A DNA stretch of 64,000 nt from Hyphomicrobiales bacterium (GTDB taxonomy: Bacteria; Pseudomonadota; Alphaproteobacteria; Rhizobiales; Kaistiaceae): assembly GCA_017305635.1 (NCBI GenBank), contig JAFKKF010000010.1:124001-188000 (forward strand). The letters run 5' to 3'. Within the stretch, counting starts at the first letter, position 1. The number at the start of each line of letters is the position of its first letter. Position numbers and translations under genes: made by a program. Positions 29,168 through 37,897 of this stretch are shown in pieces. The notes beneath the pieces are model-generated. The model was given only the letters and a program-made list of their open reading frames with translations, was not told the DNA's origin and made no database searches.

Positions 29168-29182
29168 GTTCATCTTATGTTC
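29168..29182. promoter_or_regulatory. LexA (SOS) box upstream of ssb
   Basis: GTTC-ATCTTAT-GTTC is a perfect match to the alphaproteobacterial LexA operator GTTC-N7-GTTC, located between ligD (ends 29212) and ssb (starts 29052). It reads GAAC-N7-GAAC on the ssb strand. Flanks are AT before and T after, the same as the boxes near ku and uvrA. LexA control of ssb is established in several alphaproteobacteria; the call here rests on motif and position. Confidence 0.75.
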
Positions 29183-29211
29183 TCATCCCTTCCCATACAA
29201 GACCCCCGCTT

Positions 29212-31803
29212 TCATTTTCCCCGCAGCTTCTCCAGCGGCAGCACCTGGCCGACGTCGAAATAGCCTTTCCATGGGTCCGTCCGCTGCTTCTTCAGCGCCG
29301 CCGCCGCCTCGGGCACCGAGATGGGATGCGCGTTCTCGAGCGCCGCGAGCGCCTTCCAGGCGATCGGCCAGGCCACGGGCGCGCCTTTCCGCGCCCGGGT
29401 CGAGAAGGGCGCGATGGCGGTCGCGCCGCGGCCGTTGCGGAGGTAGTCGATGAAGATCCGGCCCTTGCGCTTCGCCTTGGACATGTCGGCGAGGTAGCGG
29501 TCCGGGCTCTCGGCGGCCAGCGTGCGCGCCAGCGCCTCGGCAAACCCCTTCACGTCGTCCCAGCCGTGCTTCGGTTTCAGCGGCACGACCACGTGCAGCC
29601 CCTTGCCGCCGCTCGCCATGACGAACGAGACGAGACCGAGCGCGTCGAGCCGCTCGCGCATCTCGATCGCCGCATCCTTGACCATGCCGAATTGCAGGGC
29701 CTCGTCGGGATCGAAGTCGAAGACGATGCGGTCCGGCTGGTCGAGCGTGTCGACATGCGAGCCCCATATGTGGAGCTCGAGCACGCCCATCTGCACGGCG
29801 GCGGCGAGGCCGGCCGCATCCTCGATATAGAGGTAAGGCTGCTTGCCGCTCTTGTCGCGGATCTGGACCTGCTTCAGCGCGTCCGGGAAGCCCTGCGACG
29901 CGTGCTTCTGGAAGAAGCATTCGCCCCCTGCCCCCTCCGGGCAGCGGACGAGGCTCATCGGCCGCCCGGCGACATGGGGCAGGATGCGGTCGGCGATCGC
30001 GACGTAATATTCGACCAGCGTGCGCTTGGTCACCCGCGTGCCGGGAAACAATATCCGGTCCGGATGACTGATCCGTACGCCTTCGATGGTTATCGCCTTG
30101 TGGTCGTCATCCTTCGCGATGGTGATGACCGAGGGCGAGGTCTCCTTAGCCGGCTTCGATTTCGGGCCGGAGGGTTTCGCGGGGGCCACGTCTTCCACCT
30201 CCTTCGGAATTTCGGCGACGACTTCACCGGGCTTCTTGTCCTTGCGCAGGCCCTTGTAGGAGGCCTGGCGCAAAATGCCGTCATCGGTGATGCCGCGATA
30301 GGCGATCTCGGCAACGAGCTCGGGCCTCACGAAGCGGGCATCGCGGCGGATCTCCCGCGGCACCTCGTCTACCGGCGGCGTCTTCATGCGGCGCTTCTCG
30401 AGCTCGGGCCAAAGCCCGGCCAGTTCCGGCTCGCCGAACCCCGAGCCGACGCGGCCGGCATAGCGCAGATGCTCCCCCTCGCGGACGGCGAGAAGCAGCG
30501 AGGAAAAGGGCCGCCCGGCGACGTCGCTCGGCCGCCAGCCGATGATGATGAATTCCTGGCCCATGCCGGTCTTCGATTTCACCCAGGTTTTCGTCCGGCC
30601 GGACCGATAGGGCGCCCTGGCGAGCTTGGAGACCACGCCTTCCAGCTTCATCGACTTGGCCTCGGCGAAGAACGCGTCGCCATGGCCGGTGACGTGGTCG
30701 GAGAAGAAGAGCGGGCCGGCGCGCGGCTGGCCGTCGAGAAGCCCGCGCAGCTTCTCCTTCCGCTCGATCAGGGGCAGCCGACGCAGGTCCTCGCCGTCGA
30801 GGAAGAGAAGGTCGAACAGATAATAGTCGATGCCCCTGCCGCCGTCGGCCATGGCGTCCTGCAGCTTGCCGAAATCGGTCTGGCCCTTGCCGTCGGTGAT
30901 CGCCACCTCGCCGTCGAGCAGCGCCGAGCGGCAGGGCAGGTCGGCGAGCGGACGGGCCAGCGGCCGGAACCGCTCCGTCCAGTCGAGGCCCTTCCGCGTA
31001 TAGATCGCCGCCTGCCTGCCTCCGACCGCCGCGATCGCCCGATAGCCGTCATACTTGATCTCGTGCAGCCACTCGTCGCCCACCGGCGGCTCGTCGACGA
31101 GGGTGGCGAGCTGCGGCTCGACGAAGGGCGGTCGCTCTTCCTCCTTTGCCGGCTTTGTTTTTTTCTTAGTCGGCTTATTTGTCGCCTCCCGCACATGGGC
31201 GCCGGTCTTCAGCCATTCGACGTTGCCCTCGGCGATCTGCTCCATCGTCCGCCCCGTGCGCACGCTGGTCAGCGCGCGCTCGATGATCGGCTTCTTCTCG
31301 TCCTCGGCATATTGGTCGCGCTCCTTGATGAGCAGCCAGTTCTCGCGCTTCGAGCGCTCGCCGGGCCGCGGCCTCATGCGAACGAGGACCCATTTCCCCT
31401 TCAGCCGCTCGCCATGGAGGATGAACTTGAAGTCGCCCTTGGCGAGGCCGGCCTCGGCGTCCCCGTCGGGCTCCCAGGTGCCCTCGTCCCAGAGCATGAC
31501 GGTGCCCCCGCCATATTCGCCCTTCGGGATGGTCCCTTCGAAGTCGCCATATTCGAGCGGGTGGTCCTCGGTGCGTACCGCCAGCCGCTTGTCATGCGGG
31601 TCGTAGCTAGGGCCGCGGGTCACGGCCCAGGAGAGGAGCACGCCGTGGAGCTCCAGGCGAAAATCGAAATGCAGCCGTGTCGCCGAATGCTTCTGGATCA
31701 GGTAGCGCCGGCCGCTGCCCCCCCGCGATGCGGCGCCGCTCGGCTCCGCGGTCTTTGTGAAGTCGCGCTTCTCGCGATAGGTCTTGAGGCGGTCGGCGGC
31801 CAT
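29212..31803 (-). CDS. ligD: Multifunctional ATP-dependent DNA ligase D (NHEJ)
   Basis: End-joining enzyme acting with Ku. The 863-residue protein carries three domains in order. The first is a 3'-phosphoesterase (about 30-190: HFDFRLELHGVLLSWAVTRGP, HPLEYGDFEG). Next is an ATP-dependent ligase (about 225-530: nucleotide-binding lysine in EIKYDGYRA). Last is an archaeo-eukaryotic primase-type polymerase (about 565-863: metal ligands in VFDFDPDE, ASGGKGLHVVVPLKP). All active-site motifs appear intact. It lies 48 bp downstream of ku in an apparent operon. Confidence 0.97.
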   Translation of the reverse strand: MAADRLKTYREKRDFTKTAEPSGAASRGGSGRRYLIQKHSATRLHFDFRLELHGVLLSWAVTRGPSYDPHDKRLAVRTEDHPLEYGDFEGTIPKGEYGGGTVMLWDEGTWEPDGDAEAGLAKGDFKFILHGERLKGKWVLVRMRPRPGERSKRENWLLIKERDQYAEDEKKPIIERALTSVRTGRTMEQIAEGNVEWLKTGAHVREATNKPTKKKTKPAKEEERPPFVEPQLATLVDEPPVGDEWLHEIKYDGYRAIAAVGGRQAAIYTRKGLDWTERFRPLARPLADLPCRSALLDGEVAITDGKGQTDFGKLQDAMADGGRGIDYYLFDLLFLDGEDLRRLPLIERKEKLRGLLDGQPRAGPLFFSDHVTGHGDAFFAEAKSMKLEGVVSKLARAPYRSGRTKTWVKSKTGMGQEFIIIGWRPSDVAGRPFSSLLLAVREGEHLRYAGRVGSGFGEPELAGLWPELEKRRMKTPPVDEVPREIRRDARFVRPELVAEIAYRGITDDGILRQASYKGLRKDKKPGEVVAEIPKEVEDVAPAKPSGPKSKPAKETSPSVITIAKDDDHKAITIEGVRISHPDRILFPGTRVTKRTLVEYYVAIADRILPHVAGRPMSLVRCPEGAGGECFFQKHASQGFPDALKQVQIRDKSGKQPYLYIEDAAGLAAAVQMGVLELHIWGSHVDTLDQPDRIVFDFDPDEALQFGMVKDAAIEMRERLDALGLVSFVMASGGKGLHVVVPLKPKHGWDDVKGFAEALARTLAAESPDRYLADMSKAKRKGRIFIDYLRNGRGATAIAPFSTRARKGAPVAWPIAWKALAALENAHPISVPEAAAALKKQRTDPWKGYFDVGQVLPLEKLRGK

Positions 31804-31851
31804 GATGTCCCAAGACTAGGACGCGCTGCGGGTTCCGCAAGCTGCCGCGCC

Positions 31852-32742
31852 TCAGGCGGCGCGGGTACGTTTCGCGGGCGCCTTGGCTTCCTTGGCGGCC
31901 TTGGCCTTGCCGGTCTTCTTCGGGCCTTCGGCCTTGGCTGCGGCGATCTTCGAGGCGCCCTTCTTGTTGCCGACGCTCCGCTTCAGCGCCTCCATGAGGT
32001 CGATGACCTTGGCGCCGAGCTGCGGCTCCTCGATCGCCTCCGGCTCGCGGTTCTCGACCTTGGCGTCGATCAGCTCGCGGAGCGCGTCCTCGTAGCTGTC
32101 CTTGAAGGCCTTCGGATCGAACTTCGAAGCCTTCCGCTTGATCAGCTCCTCGGCGAGGCCGACCAGTTCCTTGTCGGCCTTGATCTCGGGCACGTCGGTG
32201 AAGAACTGGTCGCCCTTCTGCACCTCGTCGGAATAGCGGAGCGTCTCGATGGAGAGCCCCTTGCCGTAGGGCTTCACCGCGACGATGTTCGAGCGTCCGC
32301 GCAGCACCAGCTGGCCGAGGCCGACCTTCTTTGTCTGCTTCAGCGCCTCGCGAAGGACGACATAGGCCTCCGCCCCGGTCTCGTCACCCTCTTCCGGCGC
32401 GATGAAATAGGGCTTGTCGAAGTAGATGGAGTCGATCTCGCCCTCGTCGACGAACTGGACGAGGTCGATGGTGCGCTTCGCCTCCAGCTTGACGTCGTCG
32501 ATCTCCTCGTCGGTCAGGAGGACATACTTGCCCTTCTCGACCTCGTAGCCCTTGACGATGTCTTCCGCCTCGACCGGCCCGACGCCGGGCACGACCTTCT
32601 CGTAGCGGATGCGCTTGCCGGTCGGCTTGTGGATCTGGTTGAAGCTGATGCGGGCGGCCGTCTTCGTCGCCGGGAAGACCTGCACCGGGATCGAGACCAG
32701 GGCCAGCCTGATCTGGCCCTGCCAATACGCGCGCGCGGCCAT
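31852..32742 (-). CDS. ku: Ku DNA-end-binding protein (NHEJ)
   Basis: Homodimeric ring that threads onto double-strand break ends and recruits LigD. The 296-residue protein starts MAARAYWQGQIRLALVSIPV, continues through the Ku core to about residue 260, and ends with a lysine/alanine-rich basic tail (about 255-296) that in other bacteria aids DNA binding. ATG 32742 begins the conserved sequence. A GTTC-N7-GTTC box lies 124 bp upstream, suggesting LexA control of ku-ligD. Confidence 0.96.
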   Translation of the reverse strand: MAARAYWQGQIRLALVSIPVQVFPATKTAARISFNQIHKPTGKRIRYEKVVPGVGPVEAEDIVKGYEVEKGKYVLLTDEEIDDVKLEAKRTIDLVQFVDEGEIDSIYFDKPYFIAPEEGDETGAEAYVVLREALKQTKKVGLGQLVLRGRSNIVAVKPYGKGLSIETLRYSDEVQKGDQFFTDVPEIKADKELVGLAEELIKRKASKFDPKAFKDSYEDALRELIDAKVENREPEAIEEPQLGAKVIDLMEALKRSVGNKKGASKIAAAKAEGPKKTGKAKAAKEAKAPAKRTRAA

Positions 32743-32866
32743 GATATCTCCTCGGGAAACACGCCACCAAGGGCTCAACGCCGCCAATACCCGCGGGTTC
32801 CTGCCCAAGCCTTCATCCTATGCCTGCAAACATGAAGCGACAAATAACTTCGCCGTGGCAGCGAAT

Positions 32867-32881
32867 GTTCTTGGTGCGTTC
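32867..32881. promoter_or_regulatory. LexA (SOS) box upstream of ku-ligD
   Basis: GTTC-TTGGTGC-GTTC perfectly fits the LexA operator of alphaproteobacteria and lies in the 160-bp gap between ku and the CNNM gene, 124 bp from the ku start and 21 bp after the upstream stop. It is preceded by AT and followed by T, as at ssb and uvrA. By base composition about one such motif is expected by chance in 64 kb on both strands, so finding three in the short gaps upstream of repair genes is unlikely to be random. Confidence 0.65.
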
Positions 32882-32902
32882 TTCGGCAATACTGCCGGAA
32901 CT

Positions 32903-34210
32903 CTAGGATTCCGATTCCGACCGCACGGCCAGCACCTTGTCGATGCGGCGGTTGTCGAGGTCGACGACCTCGAAGCGCCAGCCGAAGGCTTCGACGCTCT
33001 CGCCAGCCCGCGGCAGGTGCGCGAGCCGCTCGATGACGAAGCCGGCGACGGTCTCGTATTCGCGATCGGCGGGAAGCCGGATATCGAGGAGCTCGGCCAT
33101 TTCGTCCACCGGCATCGAGCCGGCGAGCAGCCACGATCCGTCGTCCCGGCGGATGGCGTCCGGCTCGGCCTCGCCGTCATCCGCGCGGAAGCCTCCGGCG
33201 ATCGCGGTCAGCGTGTCGAGGGGCGTCACGACGCCCTCGAAGTGCCCGTATTCGTCGTGGACCAGGGCCATCGGCACCTCGGCCGCGCGGAGCACATTCA
33301 GGGCGTCGAGCGCGTCGACGGTGTCGGGCACGATCGGCGGATGGTGGAGGCGCGCCCGGATGTCGAGCGGCCGTCCCTCGAGCAGGTCGACCAGCACTTC
33401 GCGCACCCGCACGACGCCGATGACGTTGTCGGGCTCGCCGTCCATGACCGGCAGGAGCGAATAGCGCGCCGCGAGCAGCGTCGTCCGCGTCTCGGATTCC
33501 TCGTCGGCGAGGTCGATCCATTCGACGTCGGCGCGCGGCGTCATCACCGCCCGCACCGACCGGTCGCCGAGCCGGAGCACGCCGGCGATCATGCTCTTCT
33601 CGGCGGTCTCGATGATGCCGGCGCTCTCGGCCTCCGCGACGATGGTGCGCACCTCCTCCTCGGTCACGGCGCTGGGGGCTGCCGTGTCCTTGCCGAGGAG
33701 CCGGAAGACGGCCCGGCTGGAGGCGTCGAGGAGGCCGACCGCCGGCCCGGCGACCCGCGACAGGAACCGCATGGTCGGGGCGACCATGCAAGCGATGCGC
33801 TCTGGATTGCGGAGCGCCAGCTGCTTCGGCACCAGCTCGCCGATGATCACCGACAGGTAGGTGATGACCGCGATGACCAGCGCATAGCCGAGCGGATTCG
33901 CGATCGAGGCGCGCATCCCGAGGCCCGCCAGCCAGGCCGACAGGTCGCGGCCGAGGGCGGCGCCGGAGACCGCGCCGGCGAGGATTCCGATGAGCGTGAT
34001 GCCGACCTGGACAGTGGAGAGGAACCGGCCCGGATCCTGCGCCAGCGCGAGCGCCGCGGTGGCGCCGCGTTCGCCGGCCGCCGCCATGGTCTTCAGCCGC
34101 ACCTCGCGGGAAGACACGACGGCGAGCTCGGAAAGGGCGAAGAGCCCGTTCAGGGCGATCAGGACGACGGCGATGACGAGTTCGAGCACGATCCTTGACC
34201 GGCGCGCCAC
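32903..34210 (-). CDS. CNNM/CorC-HlyC family membrane protein with CBS pair
   Basis: A 435-residue protein with an N-terminal CNNM (DUF21) membrane domain (about 1-185, ALNGLFALSELAVVSSREVRLK), a pair of CBS domains (about 200-335) and a C-terminal CorC_HlyC domain (about 345-430). Family members are linked to magnesium/cobalt efflux, while older annotations call them hemolysins. GTG 34210 is chosen because AAGGAGG stands at good spacing. It is divergent from the ThDP enzyme gene. Confidence 0.9.
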   Translation of the reverse strand: MARRSRIVLELVIAVVLIALNGLFALSELAVVSSREVRLKTMAAAGERGATAALALAQDPGRFLSTVQVGITLIGILAGAVSGAALGRDLSAWLAGLGMRASIANPLGYALVIAVITYLSVIIGELVPKQLALRNPERIACMVAPTMRFLSRVAGPAVGLLDASSRAVFRLLGKDTAAPSAVTEEEVRTIVAEAESAGIIETAEKSMIAGVLRLGDRSVRAVMTPRADVEWIDLADEESETRTTLLAARYSLLPVMDGEPDNVIGVVRVREVLVDLLEGRPLDIRARLHHPPIVPDTVDALDALNVLRAAEVPMALVHDEYGHFEGVVTPLDTLTAIAGGFRADDGEAEPDAIRRDDGSWLLAGSMPVDEMAELLDIRLPADREYETVAGFVIERLAHLPRAGESVEAFGWRFEVVDLDNRRIDKVLAVRSESES

Positions 34211-34345
34211 GCCCGGCCCCTCCTTCGGGACCGGGAAGATGGGGATTCGCAGCGTCGCGGTCAAATGCCGCTCCGCCGGCGCCCCGCTCCCTTGACGCGG
34301 CCGGCCGGAACCGGGCGAATGGCGTTTCCGAGGGAGGGACCTTCC

Positions 34346-35887
34346 ATGAACGGCGCCGAAAGCCTCGTCCACACGCTTCTCCTGGGCGGCGTGGACACCT
34401 GCTTCGCCAATCCCGGCACCAGCGAGATGCACTTCGTCGCCGCGCTCGACCGGATACCGGGCATGCGGTGCGTCCTGGCCCTGTTCGAAGGCGTCGCCAC
34501 CGGTGCGGCCGACGGCTACCAGCGCATGGCCGGCAAGCCTGCGGCGACACTCCTCCATTGCGGCCCCGGCCTCGCCAACGGCATTGCCAACCTCCACAAT
34601 GCCCGTCGCGCACGGGCCGGCATCGTCAACATCGTCGGCGACCAGGCGACCTATCACGATCCGCTCGACCCGCCGCTCGCCTCGGAGATCGAGTCCTTCG
34701 CGCGCCCGGTCTCGGCCGCGGTCCTCCGTGCGGCACGGCCGCATCTCGTCGGCGGCGATGCGGCGCGCGCCGTCGCGGTCGCGCGCGGGCCCGGCGGCGG
34801 CATCGCCACCCTCGTCCTGCCTTCGGACGCCTCCTGGGACGAGGGCGGGATCGTCGCGGCTCCCCTGCCCTTCGAGGCGCCCTATCGCGTTGCCGACGAT
34901 GCCGTGGCGGATGCGGCCACCGTCCTCCGGTCCGGCAAGCCGGCGCTGATCCTCCTCGGCGGCCGGGGGACCCTCGCCGAGCCGATCGCGAGCGCCCATG
35001 CCATCGCCGCGGCGACCGGCGCGAAGCTCATCGGCGAAGGGTTCGGCGCGCGGATCGAGCGCGGCCGCGGACGCCATCCGCTCGACCGCGTCCCCTATGT
35101 GGTCGAGATGGCGGTCGAGATGTTCAGGGACATCCGCGAGGTGATCCTCGTCGGTGCCGACGAGCCCGTGACGTTCTTCGCCTATCCCGGCAAGCCCGGC
35201 CTGCCCTTTGCCCCGGGAACGCGCCTCCGCGTCCTCGCCCGCCCCGACGAGGATGCGGCCGATGCCCTCGCCCGCCTCGCCGATGCGGTCGGCGCCAGGC
35301 CGGTGCCGCCGCCGGACCATGGCCCGGCCGTCAGCCCGGCGCGTGGTGCGATGACGCCCGACGCCATCGCCCGGACCCTCACCGCGCTCCTCCCGGAAGA
35401 TTCGATCGTCGTCGACGAGAGCATATCCGCCGGCTTCCCTTTCTATTCGGGCACCGAGCGCGCCGCGCGGCACACCTGGCTGCGCCATGTCGGCGGGGCC
35501 ATCGGCATCGGCCTGCCGCTTGCTACCGGCGCCGCCATCGGCGCGCCCGGCCGGCGCGTGGTCACGCTGCAGGGCGACGGCTCGGCGCTCTACACGGTGC
35601 AGGCGCTATGGACCCAGGCCCGCGAGAAGCTCGACGTGACCACCGTCATCTTCGCCAATCGCGGCTATGCGATCCTCCGGATGGAGATGGCCGGCGTCGG
35701 CGCCAATCCCGGACGCACGGCCCTCAACATGCTCGACGTCACAGAGCCGGACGTGGACTGGGTGAAGATCGCCGAGGGCTTCGGCGTCGAAGCAGCGCGG
35801 GCCGAGACGATGGAAACCTTCGCCGACCTCCTCGAGCTCGCCAACCGCCGCTCCGGTCCCTTCCTCATCGAGCTCGTGCTGCCGTAG
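34346..35887 (+). CDS. Thiamine-diphosphate enzyme, acetolactate synthase large subunit-like
   Basis: A 513-residue ThDP-dependent decarboxylase/ligase-type protein. The N-terminal PYR domain has the catalytic Glu in ALFEGVATGAADGYQRM, and the C-terminal PP domain has the ThDP/Mg motif GDGSALYTVQALWTQ...NRGYAIL. It resembles acetolactate synthase-like and benzoylformate decarboxylase-like proteins; the exact substrate cannot be told. No regulatory subunit (ilvH) is adjacent, arguing against a primary role in branched-chain synthesis. AGGGAGGG precedes the start. Confidence 0.85.
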   Translation: MNGAESLVHTLLLGGVDTCFANPGTSEMHFVAALDRIPGMRCVLALFEGVATGAADGYQRMAGKPAATLLHCGPGLANGIANLHNARRARAGIVNIVGDQATYHDPLDPPLASEIESFARPVSAAVLRAARPHLVGGDAARAVAVARGPGGGIATLVLPSDASWDEGGIVAAPLPFEAPYRVADDAVADAATVLRSGKPALILLGGRGTLAEPIASAHAIAAATGAKLIGEGFGARIERGRGRHPLDRVPYVVEMAVEMFRDIREVILVGADEPVTFFAYPGKPGLPFAPGTRLRVLARPDEDAADALARLADAVGARPVPPPDHGPAVSPARGAMTPDAIARTLTALLPEDSIVVDESISAGFPFYSGTERAARHTWLRHVGGAIGIGLPLATGAAIGAPGRRVVTLQGDGSALYTVQALWTQAREKLDVTTVIFANRGYAILRMEMAGVGANPGRTALNMLDVTEPDVDWVKIAEGFGVEAARAETMETFADLLELANRRSGPFLIELVLP

Positions 35888-35927
35888 TTGACATATGTAT
35901 GTCCGAGGCCATATGTCTTGACATATG
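35888..35927 (+). promoter_or_regulatory. Promoter and twin palindromic operators of the toxin-antitoxin pair
   Basis: A TTGACA -35 element (35888-35893) overlaps the inverted repeat GACATA-TG-TATGTC (35890-35903). A second inverted repeat, CATATGTC-TT-GACATATG (35910-35927), runs over the start codon of the antitoxin gene. A -10-like ATATGT at 35911 would give a leaderless transcript. Ribbon-helix-helix antitoxins bind such short repeats, so autoregulation by the antitoxin is inferred. Confidence 0.65.
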
Positions 35928-36194
35928 GCTGAACGCACCACCGTCAGACTGCCCGAAGACCTTATCCGCCGCGCCAAGATCAAGGCGGCGGCGGAAGGCC
36001 GTACGCTGACCTCGCTCATCGAGGACGGGTTGCGGCTGGTCGTCACCGACAAGCCGGCGCAGCAGAAGCCGAAGATCGGGCCTATTCCGGTAAGCGAGGC
36101 AAAGGGCTGGCTTCGACCTGGCCTCACTCTCCGGGACGTCGAGGAGATGGAAGACCTCGAATATGCCGAGCGGCTGATGAAGGGCTTCGAGTGA
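35925..36194 (+). CDS. Ribbon-helix-helix antitoxin
   Basis: An 89-residue protein. The N-terminal ribbon-helix-helix (ERTTVRLPEDLIRRAKIKAA..RTLTSLIEDGLRLVV) should bind DNA as a dimer, and the C-terminal region, with PIPVSEAKGWLRPGLTL, would wrap the toxin. Its stop overlaps the toxin GTG start (GTGA), as is usual for type II toxin-antitoxin operons. The start codon lies inside an 8+2+8 palindrome, the likely operator. Confidence 0.85.
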   Translation: MAERTTVRLPEDLIRRAKIKAAAEGRTLTSLIEDGLRLVVTDKPAQQKPKIGPIPVSEAKGWLRPGLTLRDVEEMEDLEYAERLMKGFE

Positions 36195-36616
36195 TCCTGC
36201 CTGACGTGAATGTGCTGGTCCATGCATTCCGCAAGGAAGCGCCAGAGCATCCGCTATGCAATAGCTGGCTAAACGCCGCCCTGCAGGCTCTCGAACCCTT
36301 CGGGATTTCACCGCTCGCGCTGTCTGCGGTCGTGCGCATCACTAGCAATACACGCACGCTTCCCTACCCCAGCACGTTCGAAGAGATTTTTCGGTTCACC
36401 GACTATCTTACCAGCCAACCGCATTGCCGCCTCGTCACGCCCGGCGAGCGACACTGGGACATCTTCCGGCGGCTCTGCATCGAGACCAACACGCGGGGAC
36501 CGCGCGTGACGGACGCGTGGTACGCGGCGCTCGCCATCGAGGCGGGCGCTACCTTCGTCACCCTGGACCGCGATCTGGCCCGCTTCCCGGGGTTGCGCTG
36601 GGAAAAGCCCAGCTAG
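36191..36616 (+). CDS. PIN-domain (VapC-type) toxin
   Basis: A 141-residue PIN ribonuclease-like toxin. Metal-binding acidic residues of the fold are visible in LPDVNVLVHAFR near the N-terminus, RVTDAWYAALAIE and FVTLDRDLARF near the C-terminus. It starts at GTG overlapping the antitoxin stop (GTGA) and ends overlapping the convergent aldo/keto reductase stop by 4 bp. VapC toxins usually cut tRNA or rRNA; the target here is unknown. Confidence 0.88.
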   Translation: MILPDVNVLVHAFRKEAPEHPLCNSWLNAALQALEPFGISPLALSAVVRITSNTRTLPYPSTFEEIFRFTDYLTSQPHCRLVTPGERHWDIFRRLCIETNTRGPRVTDAWYAALAIEAGATFVTLDRDLARFPGLRWEKPS

Positions 36617-37659
36617 CCGCGATCCGGCCCGAAGGTCGCCGGCCGGCGCTGGCTGCCCTGGCGGGCGAGCATCCAGCCGGGATATTCGGGGGGCAGCGCG
36701 CTCGCCTCGTCAAGCATCTTCATCTCCGCCGAAAGCGCGAGCGTCACCGCGGCGAGGTTGTCGTCGAGCTGGTCGAGGCGCTTGGCGCCGATGATGACGC
36801 TGGTCACCCACGGCTTGTGGAGCAGCCAGGCGAGCGCCACGCGAGCGACCGAGACGCCCTTGGCGTCGGCGACCTTCTCCATCGCCGCGATCACCTTCCA
36901 GGCGCGGTCCATGTTGACCGGCGGGAAGTCAAAGTTCGCGCGGCGGGCGTCCTTCGGCGCATTGGCACCCTGCCCGTATTTGCCGGAGAGCAGGCCGCCG
37001 GCGAGCGGGCTCCAGACGAGGAGGCCGACATGCTCTTCCTGCAGCAGCGGCACGATCTCGCGCTCGAGGTCGCGGCCGGCGATCGTGTAGTAGGACTGCG
37101 TGGTCTCGTAGCGCACGTAGCCGCGCTTGTCCGAGATGCCGAGCGCCTTGGCGATGCGCCAGGCCGGCCAGTTCGAGACGCCGACATAGCGCACCAGCCC
37201 GCGCGAGACGAGGTCGTCCAGCGCGCGGAGCGTCTCCTCGGGCGGCGTCACCGGGTCGTGCGCGTGGATCTGGTAGAGGTCGATGTGGTCGGTCTGCAGG
37301 CGCTTCAGGCTCGCCTCGACGGCGTCCATGATGTGCCCGCGCGAGCCGCCGCGATCATTCGGCCCCTTGCCGACGGTGCCGTGGAACTTGGTGGCGATGA
37401 CCACGTCCGACCGTTTCACGCCGAGATTCTTCAGCGACTGGCCGAGCAGTTCCTCCGAATGGCCTTCCGAATAGACGTCGGCCGTGTCGATGAAGTTGAT
37501 GCCCGCCTCCAGGGCGCGCGCGACGAGCGGGTCGACGGCATCCTGCTCTAGCTGGCCGATATGCTGCCACTGGCCCTTGTTCTCGCCGCCGAAGGTCATG
37601 GTGCCGAGGCAGAGCTCGGAGACGAAAAGGCCGGTACGGCCAAGCTGGTTGTAGCGCAT
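36613..37659 (-). CDS. Aldo/keto reductase
   Basis: A 348-residue NADP(H)-dependent oxidoreductase with the (beta/alpha)8 fold. It shows the tetrad Asp/Tyr region FIDTADVYSEGHSEELLG, catalytic Lys in VIATKFHG and His in IHAHDP, with C-terminal VIIGAKRLDQLDDNL. It resembles the YajO/Tas-like, AKR11-type group. The start ATG has GGAGA upstream at normal spacing. No partner gene gives a clue to substrate. Confidence 0.93.
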   Translation of the reverse strand: MRYNQLGRTGLFVSELCLGTMTFGGENKGQWQHIGQLEQDAVDPLVARALEAGINFIDTADVYSEGHSEELLGQSLKNLGVKRSDVVIATKFHGTVGKGPNDRGGSRGHIMDAVEASLKRLQTDHIDLYQIHAHDPVTPPEETLRALDDLVSRGLVRYVGVSNWPAWRIAKALGISDKRGYVRYETTQSYYTIAGRDLEREIVPLLQEEHVGLLVWSPLAGGLLSGKYGQGANAPKDARRANFDFPPVNMDRAWKVIAAMEKVADAKGVSVARVALAWLLHKPWVTSVIIGAKRLDQLDDNLAAVTLALSAEMKMLDEASALPPEYPGWMLARQGSQRRPATFGPDRG

Positions 37660-37897
37660 GGCAATTCTCCAGGATTTCAGGGCGATTGATGAGCGCGGCC
37701 CGGAACGCTGACCCGGTGGAATGATGGCGGGGATGCGCCCGGATGGCGTCTGGCCGAGGCCGAATTTGGGGATACGGGGTGAGGCTACAGCAAAACCGGG
37801 GCACCGTCGCCGCTGCTCATCGCCGCGTTGAAACCGCGGCGGCGAGCCACCATCTAGCCCGCCTGCCGGATGTGTCCCTCGATGCCTCGCCCGGGTC

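Noticed and set aside
28222-32835. A 1537-codon plus-strand open frame through ssb, ligD and ku
   Set aside because: It runs antisense to three well-identified genes and has low-complexity content. It is a shadow frame.
37821-37841. GC-rich hairpin CGCCGCG/CGCGGCG after the beta-barrel gene as a terminator
   Set aside because: No T tract and such short GC hairpins are common in this composition.
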